A DNA stretch of 32,809 nucleotides, taken from NCBI GenBank assembly GCA_015065665.1, contig SVPX01000013.1:1-32809 (forward strand). The letters run 5' to 3'. Shown here one piece after another: positions 11,358-19,997 of this stretch. The notes under the pieces were generated by a model. The model saw only the letters and a program-made list of their open reading frames with translations, was not told the origin of the DNA and did not search any database. Both the position numbers and the translations under genes were made by a program. Within the stretch, counting starts at the first letter, position 1, and each line of letters begins with the position of its first letter. Source of the DNA: Oscillospiraceae bacterium. GTDB taxonomy: Bacteria > Bacillota > Clostridia > Oscillospirales > Acutalibacteraceae.

Positions 11358-11867
11358 ATGGAAGGCAAACTTAAATTTCTCAGATATATTGCCTATGTCA
11401 TAGAGGTGCTTGTACTCTATGTACTCTCAGGTACACCGGGGTTTTTGCCTGCAATACTGGGCGTGAAACCTCTTTTGCTCCTGCCTGTTGCCATTACTAT
11501 CGCAGTTTTTGAGAGCGAAGTTACCGCTATGGTATTCGGTCTTATCTGCGGTATCCTGTGCGATATCGGCTTCGGCACCAATATCGGTTTCTACACAATC
11601 ACACTCACAATTCTGTGCTTTGCCTTCGGCTACTGTGCGCGGAATTTCTTTGTTACAAACTTTGTGAATGCTATGGTAATCGGCGGTGTAACCACAACTG
11701 CTCTGCTGATTATACATTTTCTTATATTCTGCGGGGGAAGTGATATGCCGTATCTTGGCAATCACTTTGTCAGACACTATCTTTTAAGGATTGCCTACAC
11801 GCTGATTTTCCTGCCGCCTTTATTCTGGTTTAATCGACTCTTCCGCTCTCAGATGAAGGAAGACTAA
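11358..11867 (+). CDS. mreD: Rod shape-determining protein MreD
   Basis: 169-aa hydrophobic multi-TM protein directly after mreC; GLICGILCDIGFGTNIGFYTI motif. Confidence 0.85.
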   Translation: MEGKLKFLRYIAYVIEVLVLYVLSGTPGFLPAILGVKPLLLLPVAITIAVFESEVTAMVFGLICGILCDIGFGTNIGFYTITLTILCFAFGYCARNFFVTNFVNAMVIGGVTTTALLIIHFLIFCGGSDMPYLGNHFVRHYLLRIAYTLIFLPPLFWFNRLFRSQMKED

Positions 11868-11904
11868 AATATAAAACATACCACACAGCAAAGGAGTGAA
11901 AGGT

Positions 11905-13959
11905 ATGATAAAGAATTATCTTAAAGAGAATATCCGTCCTATTATCTGCCTTGCGCTCATTGCGGTATTCTTTGTGTGCTTTGTAATCCGTCTGTTCAAC
12001 TGGCAGATTATTCAGGGAGATTATTATCGCGAAGAAGTTGCCACCACCGCTAACTACCGCCTTACCTCTGACGACACAAGAGGAGAGATTGTGGATGTAA
12101 ACGGCCAGGTTATTGAGGCTAACACCACCACTTATTCCGTTATTATCGATAAACTTTATATTAACGGAGATTTAACAGTAAACAAAGTTATTACCACACT
12201 TTTTGATATTTTTTCAAAGAAGAATGCCACCTGGATAGACACCCTGCCTATTATTGTGGATAAAAATGACACTTATCAATTCTCATCCGATGAGGATGCG
12301 GAGGACAGTCTTGAATATCTCCGCTCTGACGAGATGCTGGATATGGGTGTATACTCCACCGCAGATGATTATATGGAAGAGCTTATTGACAGATACGACC
12401 TGGAGGAATATGCAGAGGATAAAAAACTCTGCCGTGATATCGCTTCTGTCCGCTGTAATATGGAGCTGGAGCGTTTTTCTTCCATCAACCCCTACACCTT
12501 TGCAAAGGATCTTTCCGAGGAAATGACCGCAATCGTCTCCGAGTACTCCCAGTCCCTGCCTTGCATTGATATCTCTACTGTAAACAAGCGTATCTGCGTT
12601 GATGGTACACTAATGCCCCATATCCTTGGTATAACAGGACCTCTTACTGCAGAGGAATATGAAGAAAACAAGGATAAGGGCTACTACTACAACGACATCA
12701 TCGGTAAATTCGGCATCGAAGCCGCTATGGAAGAATACCTGAGAGGTGAGGGCGGCACAAAGACCGTCTCAAAAAACTCTGATGGTACAGTAATAAGCGT
12801 TGTTGATGTTGAACCCGCAAAGCCCGGTAATACAGTTTATCTGACTATCGACAAAAACCTCCAGCAGGTTGCCAACGCCTCCCTCAAAAAGAATATAAAA
12901 GCCGCTCAGAAAGCAGGTAAGGAGCTAAGTATTCAAAATGGAGAAAAAGGCTACGGTGAGGACTGCACAGCAGGTGCTGTTGTTATGCTCAGCGTCAAAG
13001 ATTTCTCTGTACTTGCAGCTTCAACCTATCCTACCTACGATATCACAAAGTATAATGACGGAGATTACTACACATCTCTTCTCAATGATAAAACCCTGCC
13101 TCTCTATGACCGTGCATTCAATGGCTCCTTTGCACCAGGCTCTGTTGTAAAACCCGGTGTAGCCCTTGCTGCTCTGGAGGAAGAGGTTGTGTCCGAATAC
13201 ACCCCTATAACCTGCACAAGACGCTATGACTACTACCCCTCCAATGTGGTAAACTGTATGGGTTATCATGGTCCTCAGGATGTTTACAGCGCTATTTCCC
13301 ATTCCTGTAACTACTACTTTGCTGAGGTTGGCAGACTTCTGGGTATTGACACAATGTATCTTTATATGGAGAAACTTGGTCTTGGTGAGCGCACAGGTCT
13401 GGAAATCTACGAGTCCCGCGGTTTCCTTGCAGGACGAGACAGTTCATCCTGGCTTCCCGGTAACACAGTTCAGGCGGCTATCGGTCAGTCCGATAACACC
13501 TTCACACCTGTGCAACTTGCGACCTACTGTGCAACCATTGCTAACGATGGTGTGAGACTCCGCACCCACCTTATCAGCAAGGTAACAAGTTACGACAGAC
13601 AGGAAGTTATCTTTGAGAATGATCCGGAAAAACCCGAGGTAGTTGAGGACCTGCAGATTCATCCCTACAACCTCTCTGTTGTACAGACTGCTATGCGTCA
13701 GGTTGTTGCATCCGAATCAGGTACAGCATACTGGAATTTCTATGATTATGACATTCCCATTGCCGCAAAGACAGGTACCGCAGAAAACACAGGCTCCGAC
13801 CATACAGCTTTTATATGCTACGCTCCCTACGATAAACCGGAGGTAGCAATTGCAGTTGTTCTTGAGCATGGTGCAAAGGGTACCTACTCTATGTCAGTTG
13901 CAAGGGATTTGCTTGATGCATACTTCCATCCCCAGACAGAAACACAGCCTACAAACTGA
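11905..13959 (+). CDS. mrdA: Class B penicillin-binding protein 2 (peptidoglycan D,D-transpeptidase)
   Basis: N-terminal TM, RGEIVDVNGQVIEAN, active-site motifs SVVK (PGSVVKP), SCN and KTG (AAKTGTAE). Start assigned to ATG 11905 after aaggag; the ORF track begins at GTG 11896, which overlaps the RBS. Confidence 0.93.
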   Translation: MIKNYLKENIRPIICLALIAVFFVCFVIRLFNWQIIQGDYYREEVATTANYRLTSDDTRGEIVDVNGQVIEANTTTYSVIIDKLYINGDLTVNKVITTLFDIFSKKNATWIDTLPIIVDKNDTYQFSSDEDAEDSLEYLRSDEMLDMGVYSTADDYMEELIDRYDLEEYAEDKKLCRDIASVRCNMELERFSSINPYTFAKDLSEEMTAIVSEYSQSLPCIDISTVNKRICVDGTLMPHILGITGPLTAEEYEENKDKGYYYNDIIGKFGIEAAMEEYLRGEGGTKTVSKNSDGTVISVVDVEPAKPGNTVYLTIDKNLQQVANASLKKNIKAAQKAGKELSIQNGEKGYGEDCTAGAVVMLSVKDFSVLAASTYPTYDITKYNDGDYYTSLLNDKTLPLYDRAFNGSFAPGSVVKPGVALAALEEEVVSEYTPITCTRRYDYYPSNVVNCMGYHGPQDVYSAISHSCNYYFAEVGRLLGIDTMYLYMEKLGLGERTGLEIYESRGFLAGRDSSSWLPGNTVQAAIGQSDNTFTPVQLATYCATIANDGVRLRTHLISKVTSYDRQEVIFENDPEKPEVVEDLQIHPYNLSVVQTAMRQVVASESGTAYWNFYDYDIPIAAKTGTAENTGSDHTAFICYAPYDKPEVAIAVVLEHGAKGTYSMSVARDLLDAYFHPQTETQPTN

Positions 13960-13972
13960 TATTCTATATTCT

Positions 13973-14018
13973 ACAGCCTTCTGCTTTTGTGCAAAAGGCT
14001 GTAATCTTTGTCTCTTTT
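13973..14018 (+). terminator. Putative intrinsic terminator after mrdA
   Basis: ACAGCCTT / AAGGCTGT inverted repeat (13973-13980 / 13995-14002) followed by a T-rich run. Confidence 0.65.
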
Positions 14019-14088
14019 TTATGTTTTTAAGATGTTGTTTTATCAATATTGCCCAAAATCTCGACAGAAATTTTTACACCTAAAATAA

Positions 14089-14117
14089 TTGTCCTGTAAG
14101 GCTTTTTGTGATAAAAT
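14089..14117 (+). promoter_or_regulatory. Putative promoter upstream of minD
   Basis: TTGTCC (14089-14094), 17-nt spacer, TAAAAT (14112-14117). Confidence 0.5.
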
Positions 14118-14136
14118 ATTTTAGAGGTACTATTTT

Positions 14137-14886
14137 ATGAGCAAAGTTATCGTTCTTGCTTCAGGCAAGGGTGGCACAGGTAAGTCCACAGTTTCCGTTG
14201 GTCTTGCAGTTGCCTTGGTAAAACTTAATAAAAAGGTACTGCTTGTTGACTGCGACAGCGGTATGCGTGGCGTTGACCTTATGCTGGGAGTAGAAAAAGA
14301 ACTTATCTACGATGTTTCCGATGCAGTAGGCGGTGGCTGTGATAAATCTGCGGCAATCTATGTTACCCGCAATATCTACGGCTTGTATATGATGCCTGCG
14401 GCACTCTCTGCTGATGACGAGGTAAGCCCCTCAGTACTCAAACAACTTATTGAGGAAATCAAGGATGACTACGATTACATCCTCATTGACTCTCCGGCAG
14501 GTACAGGTTCCGGATTTGAGGCGGCGGCAGCTTCTGCGGATTCTGCACTGATTGTTATCAATCCCGAGCCCACAAGCGTACGCGGTTGCCTCAACATCAG
14601 ACACAAGCTGACTCAGATGGGAATTCCCGATGCCCGTCTTGTTATCAATCGCTTTATGCCTGAGAGATTCAATGCAATGGGAATCTACAAAGACCTTGAC
14701 TCCCTTATTGACATCACCCAAACTCAGCTTATTGCAATTATCCCTGAGGATATAAGGATTGCGGCTATTGCCCAGCGTGGCGAGAGCGGACAGAAGAGCG
14801 TTCCATCTATGCTTGCATTCCAGAACCTTGCCGCAAGACTTGAGGGAGAGAACCCCCCTCTTGCAAAAAAACTTCTGGGACTTTAA
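14137..14886 (+). CDS. minD: Septum site-determining protein MinD (ParA/MinD ATPase)
   Basis: Deviant Walker A SGKGGTGKST, DCDSGMRGVDLMLGVE, ILIDSPAGTGSGFEAA, short C-terminal AKKLLGL. Confidence 0.85.
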   Translation: MSKVIVLASGKGGTGKSTVSVGLAVALVKLNKKVLLVDCDSGMRGVDLMLGVEKELIYDVSDAVGGGCDKSAAIYVTRNIYGLYMMPAALSADDEVSPSVLKQLIEEIKDDYDYILIDSPAGTGSGFEAAAASADSALIVINPEPTSVRGCLNIRHKLTQMGIPDARLVINRFMPERFNAMGIYKDLDSLIDITQTQLIAIIPEDIRIAAIAQRGESGQKSVPSMLAFQNLAARLEGENPPLAKKLLGL

Positions 14887-14977
14887 TTTGTTTTTACCTG
14901 ATTTTTTTCAGGGGATATATAGTTTTATTGTTTTTAGGATTAGAAATGAGAAATTTGTGAACGGAGGTAAAAGATTT

Positions 14978-15373
14978 ATGAATATCGCAATTATTGCTCA
15001 TGACGAGAAAAAGGAATTGATGGTACAGTTCTGCATTGCTTACTGCGGAATTCTCAGCCGTCACACCATCCTTGCAACAGGCACAACAGGCAAGATGGTT
15101 GCTGAAACAACAGGACTTGATATCAAAACCTTCCTTGGCGGCAGTCAGGGCGGCGGACAGCAGATTGCAGCCCGCATTGCCTGTAATGAAATCGATATGC
15201 TGCTCTTTTTCCGTGACCCCCTCAACCCCAAACCCTCTGAGGCAAATGATATGAACCTTCTGCGTCTGTGTGATATGCACAGCATTCCTGTTGCTACAAA
15301 TATTGCAACTGCCGAGGTGCTTATCCATGGTCTTGAGCGCGGTGACCTTGACTGGAGAAACATCCTTAAATAA
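14978..15373 (+). CDS. mgsA: Methylglyoxal synthase
   Basis: MNIAIIAHDEKKELMVQFCIAY...ATGTTGKMV...FLGGSQGGGQQIAARI...FFRDPLNPKPSEANDMNLLRLCD...NIATAEVLIHGLERGDLDWR. ATG at 14978 with ggaggt RBS; the ORF track over-extends upstream to 14759. Confidence 0.95.
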   Translation: MNIAIIAHDEKKELMVQFCIAYCGILSRHTILATGTTGKMVAETTGLDIKTFLGGSQGGGQQIAARIACNEIDMLLFFRDPLNPKPSEANDMNLLRLCDMHSIPVATNIATAEVLIHGLERGDLDWRNILK

Positions 15374-15431
15374 ACCGCTGAAAAAGTGTTAATTTTATAT
15401 AAATCAGCATATTAATACCTTGCATACCTAT

Positions 15432-15469
15432 GCCACTTGAGACTATTTTCTCAAGTGGCTTTTTCTTTT
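15432..15469 (+). terminator. Intrinsic terminator after mgsA
   Basis: GCCACTTGAG (15432-15441) / CTCAAGTGGC (15450-15459) followed by TTTTTCTTTT. Confidence 0.9.
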
Positions 15470-15573
15470 CACAATTTTACCCATTGTGTCAGACGATTAC
15501 AGATTATTGTATATTTATGCAAATCTACCATTTTTATTATACAAAAATGCTGTGTATTTAAGTCCCATAAACA

Positions 15574-15602
15574 TTGATTATATCGAGGTTTTGGAGTATA
15601 AT
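15574..15602 (+). promoter_or_regulatory. Putative sigma-A promoter of the Stn-like operon
   Basis: TTGATT (15574-15579), 17-nt spacer, TATAAT (15597-15602); about 38 nt before the first ATG. Confidence 0.65.
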
Positions 15603-15639
15603 TGTATTTGTAGTTTTTTATAAAAAATGAGGTGTTTTT

Positions 15640-16140
15640 ATGTGTTGCAACTGCAATCACGCAAACAGTGACCTTAGCCTTCTTGAGCCTGTGCTTAAGA
15701 GTTATAAGGATGTTAAGGGTTCACTTATCACCATTCTGCAGAAAGCACAGGATATCTACGGCTATCTGCCCACCGATGTTATCTATCACATCGCAGAGGA
15801 AACAGGCAATACCCCTGCAAAGGTTATGGGCGTTGCCACCTTCTACACTCAGTTCAGACTTACTCCTGTTGGCAAGTATCTTATTATGCTCTGCCAGGGC
15901 ACAGCCTGCCATGTTAACGGCTCTGAGCGTATTGAGGCGGCTATTACCGAGGAACTTGGAATTAAAGACGGAGAAACAACAGATGACGGCCTGTTCACCC
16001 TTAAGTGTGTGGCTTGTCTTGGCTGTTGCTCACTTTCTCCTGTTATGATGATAAACGAGGAGACCTACGGTTCACTCACTCCTGAGAAAGCAATCCGTAT
16101 CCTCAATGAACTTAAAGAAAAGGCAGGGGACACAGAATGA
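15640..16140 (+). CDS. stnA: NuoE/HydC-like [2Fe-2S] thioredoxin-fold subunit; probable StnA
   Basis: GSLITILQKAQDIYGYLP, GVATFYTQF, LCQGTACHVNG and CVACLGCCSLSPVM with four canonical cluster cysteines; first gene of a three-gene operon. Confidence 0.75.
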   Translation: MCCNCNHANSDLSLLEPVLKSYKDVKGSLITILQKAQDIYGYLPTDVIYHIAEETGNTPAKVMGVATFYTQFRLTPVGKYLIMLCQGTACHVNGSERIEAAITEELGIKDGETTDDGLFTLKCVACLGCCSLSPVMMINEETYGSLTPEKAIRILNELKEKAGDTE

Positions 16141-17888
16141 GAATAGTGGTCGGCTCAGGCTCCTGCGGCATTGCTGCAGGCGCAGGTAAAGTATATTCAG
16201 CAATGGAAAATCTCCTTTTGGGCAACGCACAGACAGAACTTGGAGTAACAGGTTGTATCGGTATGTGCTACCTTGAACCCATCGTTGATCTTTACGAAGA
16301 ATCTGAACTCAAAGCAAGACTTGTGAAAGTATCTGAAAATGATGCTGAAAATATCGTAAAATCCGCTCAGACAGGTGACCTTTCCTTTGTAGAAAATCTG
16401 ATTATTTCTGCCGATGACGAGAGTTTCCTCTCTCAGCAGACAAGAATTGCTCTTCGTCACTGCGGTGTTATTGACCCCACAGATATTGATGATTATATGA
16501 AAACAGATGGCTACAAAGCCATTGAGAAAGTCCTCACAACAATGACTCCCGAGGATGTAATCGAGACTATCAAAGTTTCAGGTCTTGCAGGCCGAGGCGG
16601 TGCAGGTTTCCCCACCTGGTTCAAGTGGAACGCCGCAAGACAGTCCCAGGGTGAAGAAAAATATCTTATCTGTAATGCAGACGAGGGCGACCCCGGTGCA
16701 TTTATGGACAGAGCAGTTATTGAGAGCGACCCCCACAATCTTATTGAGGGTATGCTCATCGGTGCTTATGCCATTGGTGCAAAAGAGGCTGTAGTCTATG
16801 TTCGTGCCGAATATCCCCTTGCTATCAAGCGTCTTGAGAACGCTATTGCTCAGGCTAAGGCAAAGGGACTGCTGGGACAGAACATCCTTGGTACTGATTT
16901 CTCCTGCGAAATGCGCATCAAAGCAGGTGCCGGCGCCTTTGTATGCGGTGAAGAAACTGCACTTATCGAATCCCTTGAGGGTAGTCGCGGTATGCCCCGA
17001 CTTAAGCCTCCTTTCCCTGCTCAGTGCGGTTACTGGCAGAAACCCTCTAACATCAATAATGTAGAAACCTTTGCGAATGTTCCCTGGATTCTATTAAACG
17101 GCGGTGAGGCTTTCTCCGCAATGGGTACAGAAAACAGCAAGGGTACTAAAGTTTTTGCCCTGACAGGTAAAATCCGCAAGGGCGGTCTTGTAGAAATCCC
17201 CATGGGTATGACTCTCAGAGAAGTTATCTACAACATCGGCGGCGGCATCAAGAACAATGCTGAATTCAAGGCTGTGCAGATGGGCGGCCCCTCAGGCGGT
17301 TGTATCCCCGAGGAACTTCTTGATACAGTTATTGACTACAAAGCTCTGGGTGCAACAGGTGCTATTATGGGTTCAGGCGGTATGGTTGTTATGGACAACT
17401 CCACCTGTATGGTTGCTATGGCTAAGTTCTTCCTTGACTTTACTGCTAAAGAAAGTTGCGGCAAGTGTGTGCCCTGCCGAATCGGTACCAAGCGTATGCT
17501 GGAGATTCTCACCCGCATTACTGAGGGTGAGGGCAAAGAGGGAGATATCGAACTCCTTGAGGAACTTTGCAACGCTATCAAAGACGGCGCACTCTGCGGT
17601 CTTGGTCAGACAGCACCCAACCCTGTACTCACCACTATCCGTTATTTCCGTCACGAGTACGAGGCTCACATAAACGAAAAGAAATGTCCTGCACACGAAT
17701 GCACAAATCTTATCACTTATTCAATCAATAAAGACAAGTGTAAAGGCTGTACTCTCTGTGCTAAGAAGTGTCCTGCATCTGCAATCACAGGCACACTCAA
17801 AACTCCCCACACAATCGAATTTGACAAATGTATCAAATGCGGACAGTGCCGTACTGTATGTAAATTCGGCGCTGTTGAGATTTTATAA
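16137..17888 (+). CDS. stnB: NuoF/HydB-like FMN/NADH-binding subunit with C-terminal 2x[4Fe-4S]; probable StnB
   Basis: ATGA overlap with the upstream gene; GRGGAGFPTWFKW, CNADEGDPGAFMDR, ESCGKCVPCRIGTKRM, then CKGCTLCAKKCPASAI and CIKCGQCRTVCKFGA. Confidence 0.78.
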   Translation: MRIVVGSGSCGIAAGAGKVYSAMENLLLGNAQTELGVTGCIGMCYLEPIVDLYEESELKARLVKVSENDAENIVKSAQTGDLSFVENLIISADDESFLSQQTRIALRHCGVIDPTDIDDYMKTDGYKAIEKVLTTMTPEDVIETIKVSGLAGRGGAGFPTWFKWNAARQSQGEEKYLICNADEGDPGAFMDRAVIESDPHNLIEGMLIGAYAIGAKEAVVYVRAEYPLAIKRLENAIAQAKAKGLLGQNILGTDFSCEMRIKAGAGAFVCGEETALIESLEGSRGMPRLKPPFPAQCGYWQKPSNINNVETFANVPWILLNGGEAFSAMGTENSKGTKVFALTGKIRKGGLVEIPMGMTLREVIYNIGGGIKNNAEFKAVQMGGPSGGCIPEELLDTVIDYKALGATGAIMGSGGMVVMDNSTCMVAMAKFFLDFTAKESCGKCVPCRIGTKRMLEILTRITEGEGKEGDIELLEELCNAIKDGALCGLGQTAPNPVLTTIRYFRHEYEAHINEKKCPAHECTNLITYSINKDKCKGCTLCAKKCPASAITGTLKTPHTIEFDKCIKCGQCRTVCKFGAVEIL

Positions 17889-17900
17889 GGAGGTGTCACA

Positions 17901-19934
17901 ATGAGCGAAGTTAAACTTACTATCAATGGTATAGAGATTACCGCACAGCAGGGTGACACTATCCTGAAGGCCGCATGGGATAATGGTATCGAAATCCCCA
18001 CTCTCTGTCATCACGAGAGCGTAAAAGTTTACGGTGCCTGCGGTCTTTGCGTTGTTGAGGCAGAGAGTATCCCCAAGCTCCTCCGCGCTTGTAGTGCTAC
18101 CGTTTCCGAGGGTATGGTAATAAACACAGAGGCAGACAGAGTTGTAAAAGCCCGTAAGGTTGCCCTTGAACTTCTTATGAGTGACCACAAGGGTGATTGC
18201 CTTGGTCCCTGCGTACTTGCATGTCCTGCAGGTACAAACTGTCAGGGATATATAAAGAAAATCGCAGAAGGAGACAACAGAGAGGCTGTTCGTATTATCA
18301 AAGAAAAACTTCCTCTCCCTGCATCAATCGGCAGAGTTTGTCCTCATCCCTGTGAAACACAGTGTCGCAGAGCTCTTGTTGAGGAGCCTATGTCAATTGC
18401 ATTCCTCAAGTACTTTGCCGCTGACAAGGACCTTGCATCTGATGATACCTATATGCCGGAAGTTGCCGAACCTACAGGCAAGACTGTTGCAATTATCGGT
18501 GGCGGTCCTGCAGGTCTTACTGCCGCATATTTCCTCTCTGTAAAAGGTCACAAGGTAACAATCTTTGATGCTATGCCCAGGATGGGCGGTATGCTCCGCT
18601 ACGGTATTCCCGAATATCGTCTTCCCAAGGCTGTACTTGATAGGGAAATTGCACTTATTGAGGCTCTTGGGGTTGAGATGAAAAACAACATAAAAATCGG
18701 TGAGGATATCACATTTGAAGATATTAACTCTCAGTTTGATGCAACTCTTATTGCTATCGGTGCCTGGTCCTCTATGGGTACACGCACAAAGGGCGAGGAC
18801 CTTGAGGGTGTTGTGGGCGGTATTGATTTTCTCAGAAAAGTTGCTCTGGGCGAAGAAGTAAACATCGGCAAGAATGTAGCCGTTGTAGGTGGCGGTAACA
18901 CCGCTATGGATGCTTGTCGTACTGCTGTGAGAGTTGGCGCTGAGAATGTCTATGTTATCTACCGCCGTACAAGAGCAGAAATGCCTGCTGAGGATATCGA
19001 AATTGAAGAAGCAATGGAGGAGGGCGTACAGTTCCTTTTCCTTACAAATCCCGATGAATACATTGGCGAAAACGGCAAGATTACTCAGGTTAAGCTTCAG
19101 GTTATGGAACTTGGCGAACCTGATGAATCAGGCAGACGCTCACCTGTTGCAAAAGAGGGCGAGTTCAAGTACCTTGATGTTGACACAGTTATTGCCGCTA
19201 TCGGTCAGAAAGTAAACCCTGCAGGTTTTGAGGGTATCGAACTTAACTCCAGAGGTATTATCAGCGCTGACGAATACACATTCCGCACAAATATGCAGGG
19301 CGTGTTTGCTGTTGGCGATGCTACAAACAGAGGTGCATCAATTGCTATTGCCGCTATTGGTGAAGCTCAGAAAGCATCAGAGGTTATGGACAGTTACCTC
19401 AAAGGGGACTGCGTACCTTATATTGCTCCCTATGTCAGCAAAAAAACCGTTACTGCCGAGGATTTAAGAGACAAGGAAAAGGCTCCCCGTGCAAAGATGC
19501 CTCACAGAAGTCCCGAGGAGAGAAAGCACGACTTCAAGGAGATTAACCTTGGTTTCTCCGATGAAGTAGCAATCAAAGAAGCTAAAAGATGTCTTGAGTG
19601 CGGATGCCACGATTACGAGGATTGCTCTCTTATCCGCCACGCAAACCGCTATACAATCAATCCCCTGAGATTTGCAGGTGCTATCCACACAGGTTTTATG
19701 GAGGAAAAACTTGTTTCCATAGAGCGTAATCAGGATAAATGTATTCTCTGCGGTCTTTGCGTCAGAGTATGTGACGAAGTTGCTCAGAAAGGTATTTTAG
19801 GTTTTGTTGGCAGAGGTTTTGACACAGTAATCAAACCTGAGTTCAACACTCCCGAAACAATTGCCGATTGCAGAAATTGCCGCAAGTGTGCCGAGGTTTG
19901 TCCCACAGGCGCATTAAGAATCCTTGATAAATAA
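17901..19934 (+). CDS. stnC: 2Fe-2S + GltD/NfnB-like FAD/NAD(P)H oxidoreductase + 2x[4Fe-4S] fusion; probable StnC
   Basis: N-terminal fer2 domain (CHHESVKVYGACGLCVVEAE..RAC); GltD-type CLGPCVLACPAGTNCQGY and RVCPHPCETQCRR; FAD GGGPAGLTAAYFL; NADPH-type GGGNTAMDACRTAVRVGAENVYVIYRRTRAEMPA; C-terminal CILCGLCVRVCDE and CRNCRKCAEVCPTGA. No [FeFe]-hydrogenase H-cluster motifs. Confidence 0.75.
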   Translation: MSEVKLTINGIEITAQQGDTILKAAWDNGIEIPTLCHHESVKVYGACGLCVVEAESIPKLLRACSATVSEGMVINTEADRVVKARKVALELLMSDHKGDCLGPCVLACPAGTNCQGYIKKIAEGDNREAVRIIKEKLPLPASIGRVCPHPCETQCRRALVEEPMSIAFLKYFAADKDLASDDTYMPEVAEPTGKTVAIIGGGPAGLTAAYFLSVKGHKVTIFDAMPRMGGMLRYGIPEYRLPKAVLDREIALIEALGVEMKNNIKIGEDITFEDINSQFDATLIAIGAWSSMGTRTKGEDLEGVVGGIDFLRKVALGEEVNIGKNVAVVGGGNTAMDACRTAVRVGAENVYVIYRRTRAEMPAEDIEIEEAMEEGVQFLFLTNPDEYIGENGKITQVKLQVMELGEPDESGRRSPVAKEGEFKYLDVDTVIAAIGQKVNPAGFEGIELNSRGIISADEYTFRTNMQGVFAVGDATNRGASIAIAAIGEAQKASEVMDSYLKGDCVPYIAPYVSKKTVTAEDLRDKEKAPRAKMPHRSPEERKHDFKEINLGFSDEVAIKEAKRCLECGCHDYEDCSLIRHANRYTINPLRFAGAIHTGFMEEKLVSIERNQDKCILCGLCVRVCDEVAQKGILGFVGRGFDTVIKPEFNTPETIADCRNCRKCAEVCPTGALRILDK

Positions 19935-19961
19935 TAAATAATATTAAGTAGCAATAAAAAC

Positions 19962-19997
19962 AAGCCGTAGGAGTTTATATACTCCTACGGCTTTTAC
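19962..19997 (+). terminator. Intrinsic terminator after stnC-like gene
   Basis: 13-bp perfect stem AAGCCGTAGGAGT / ACTCCTACGGCTT, 6-nt loop, followed by TT. Confidence 0.85.

Noticed and set aside
15640-19934. Calling the NuoE/NuoF-like genes an electron-bifurcating [FeFe]-hydrogenase (HydABC) or complex I
   Set aside because: No H-cluster domain in the third subunit and no membrane Nuo subunits; the third gene is GltD/NfnB-like.
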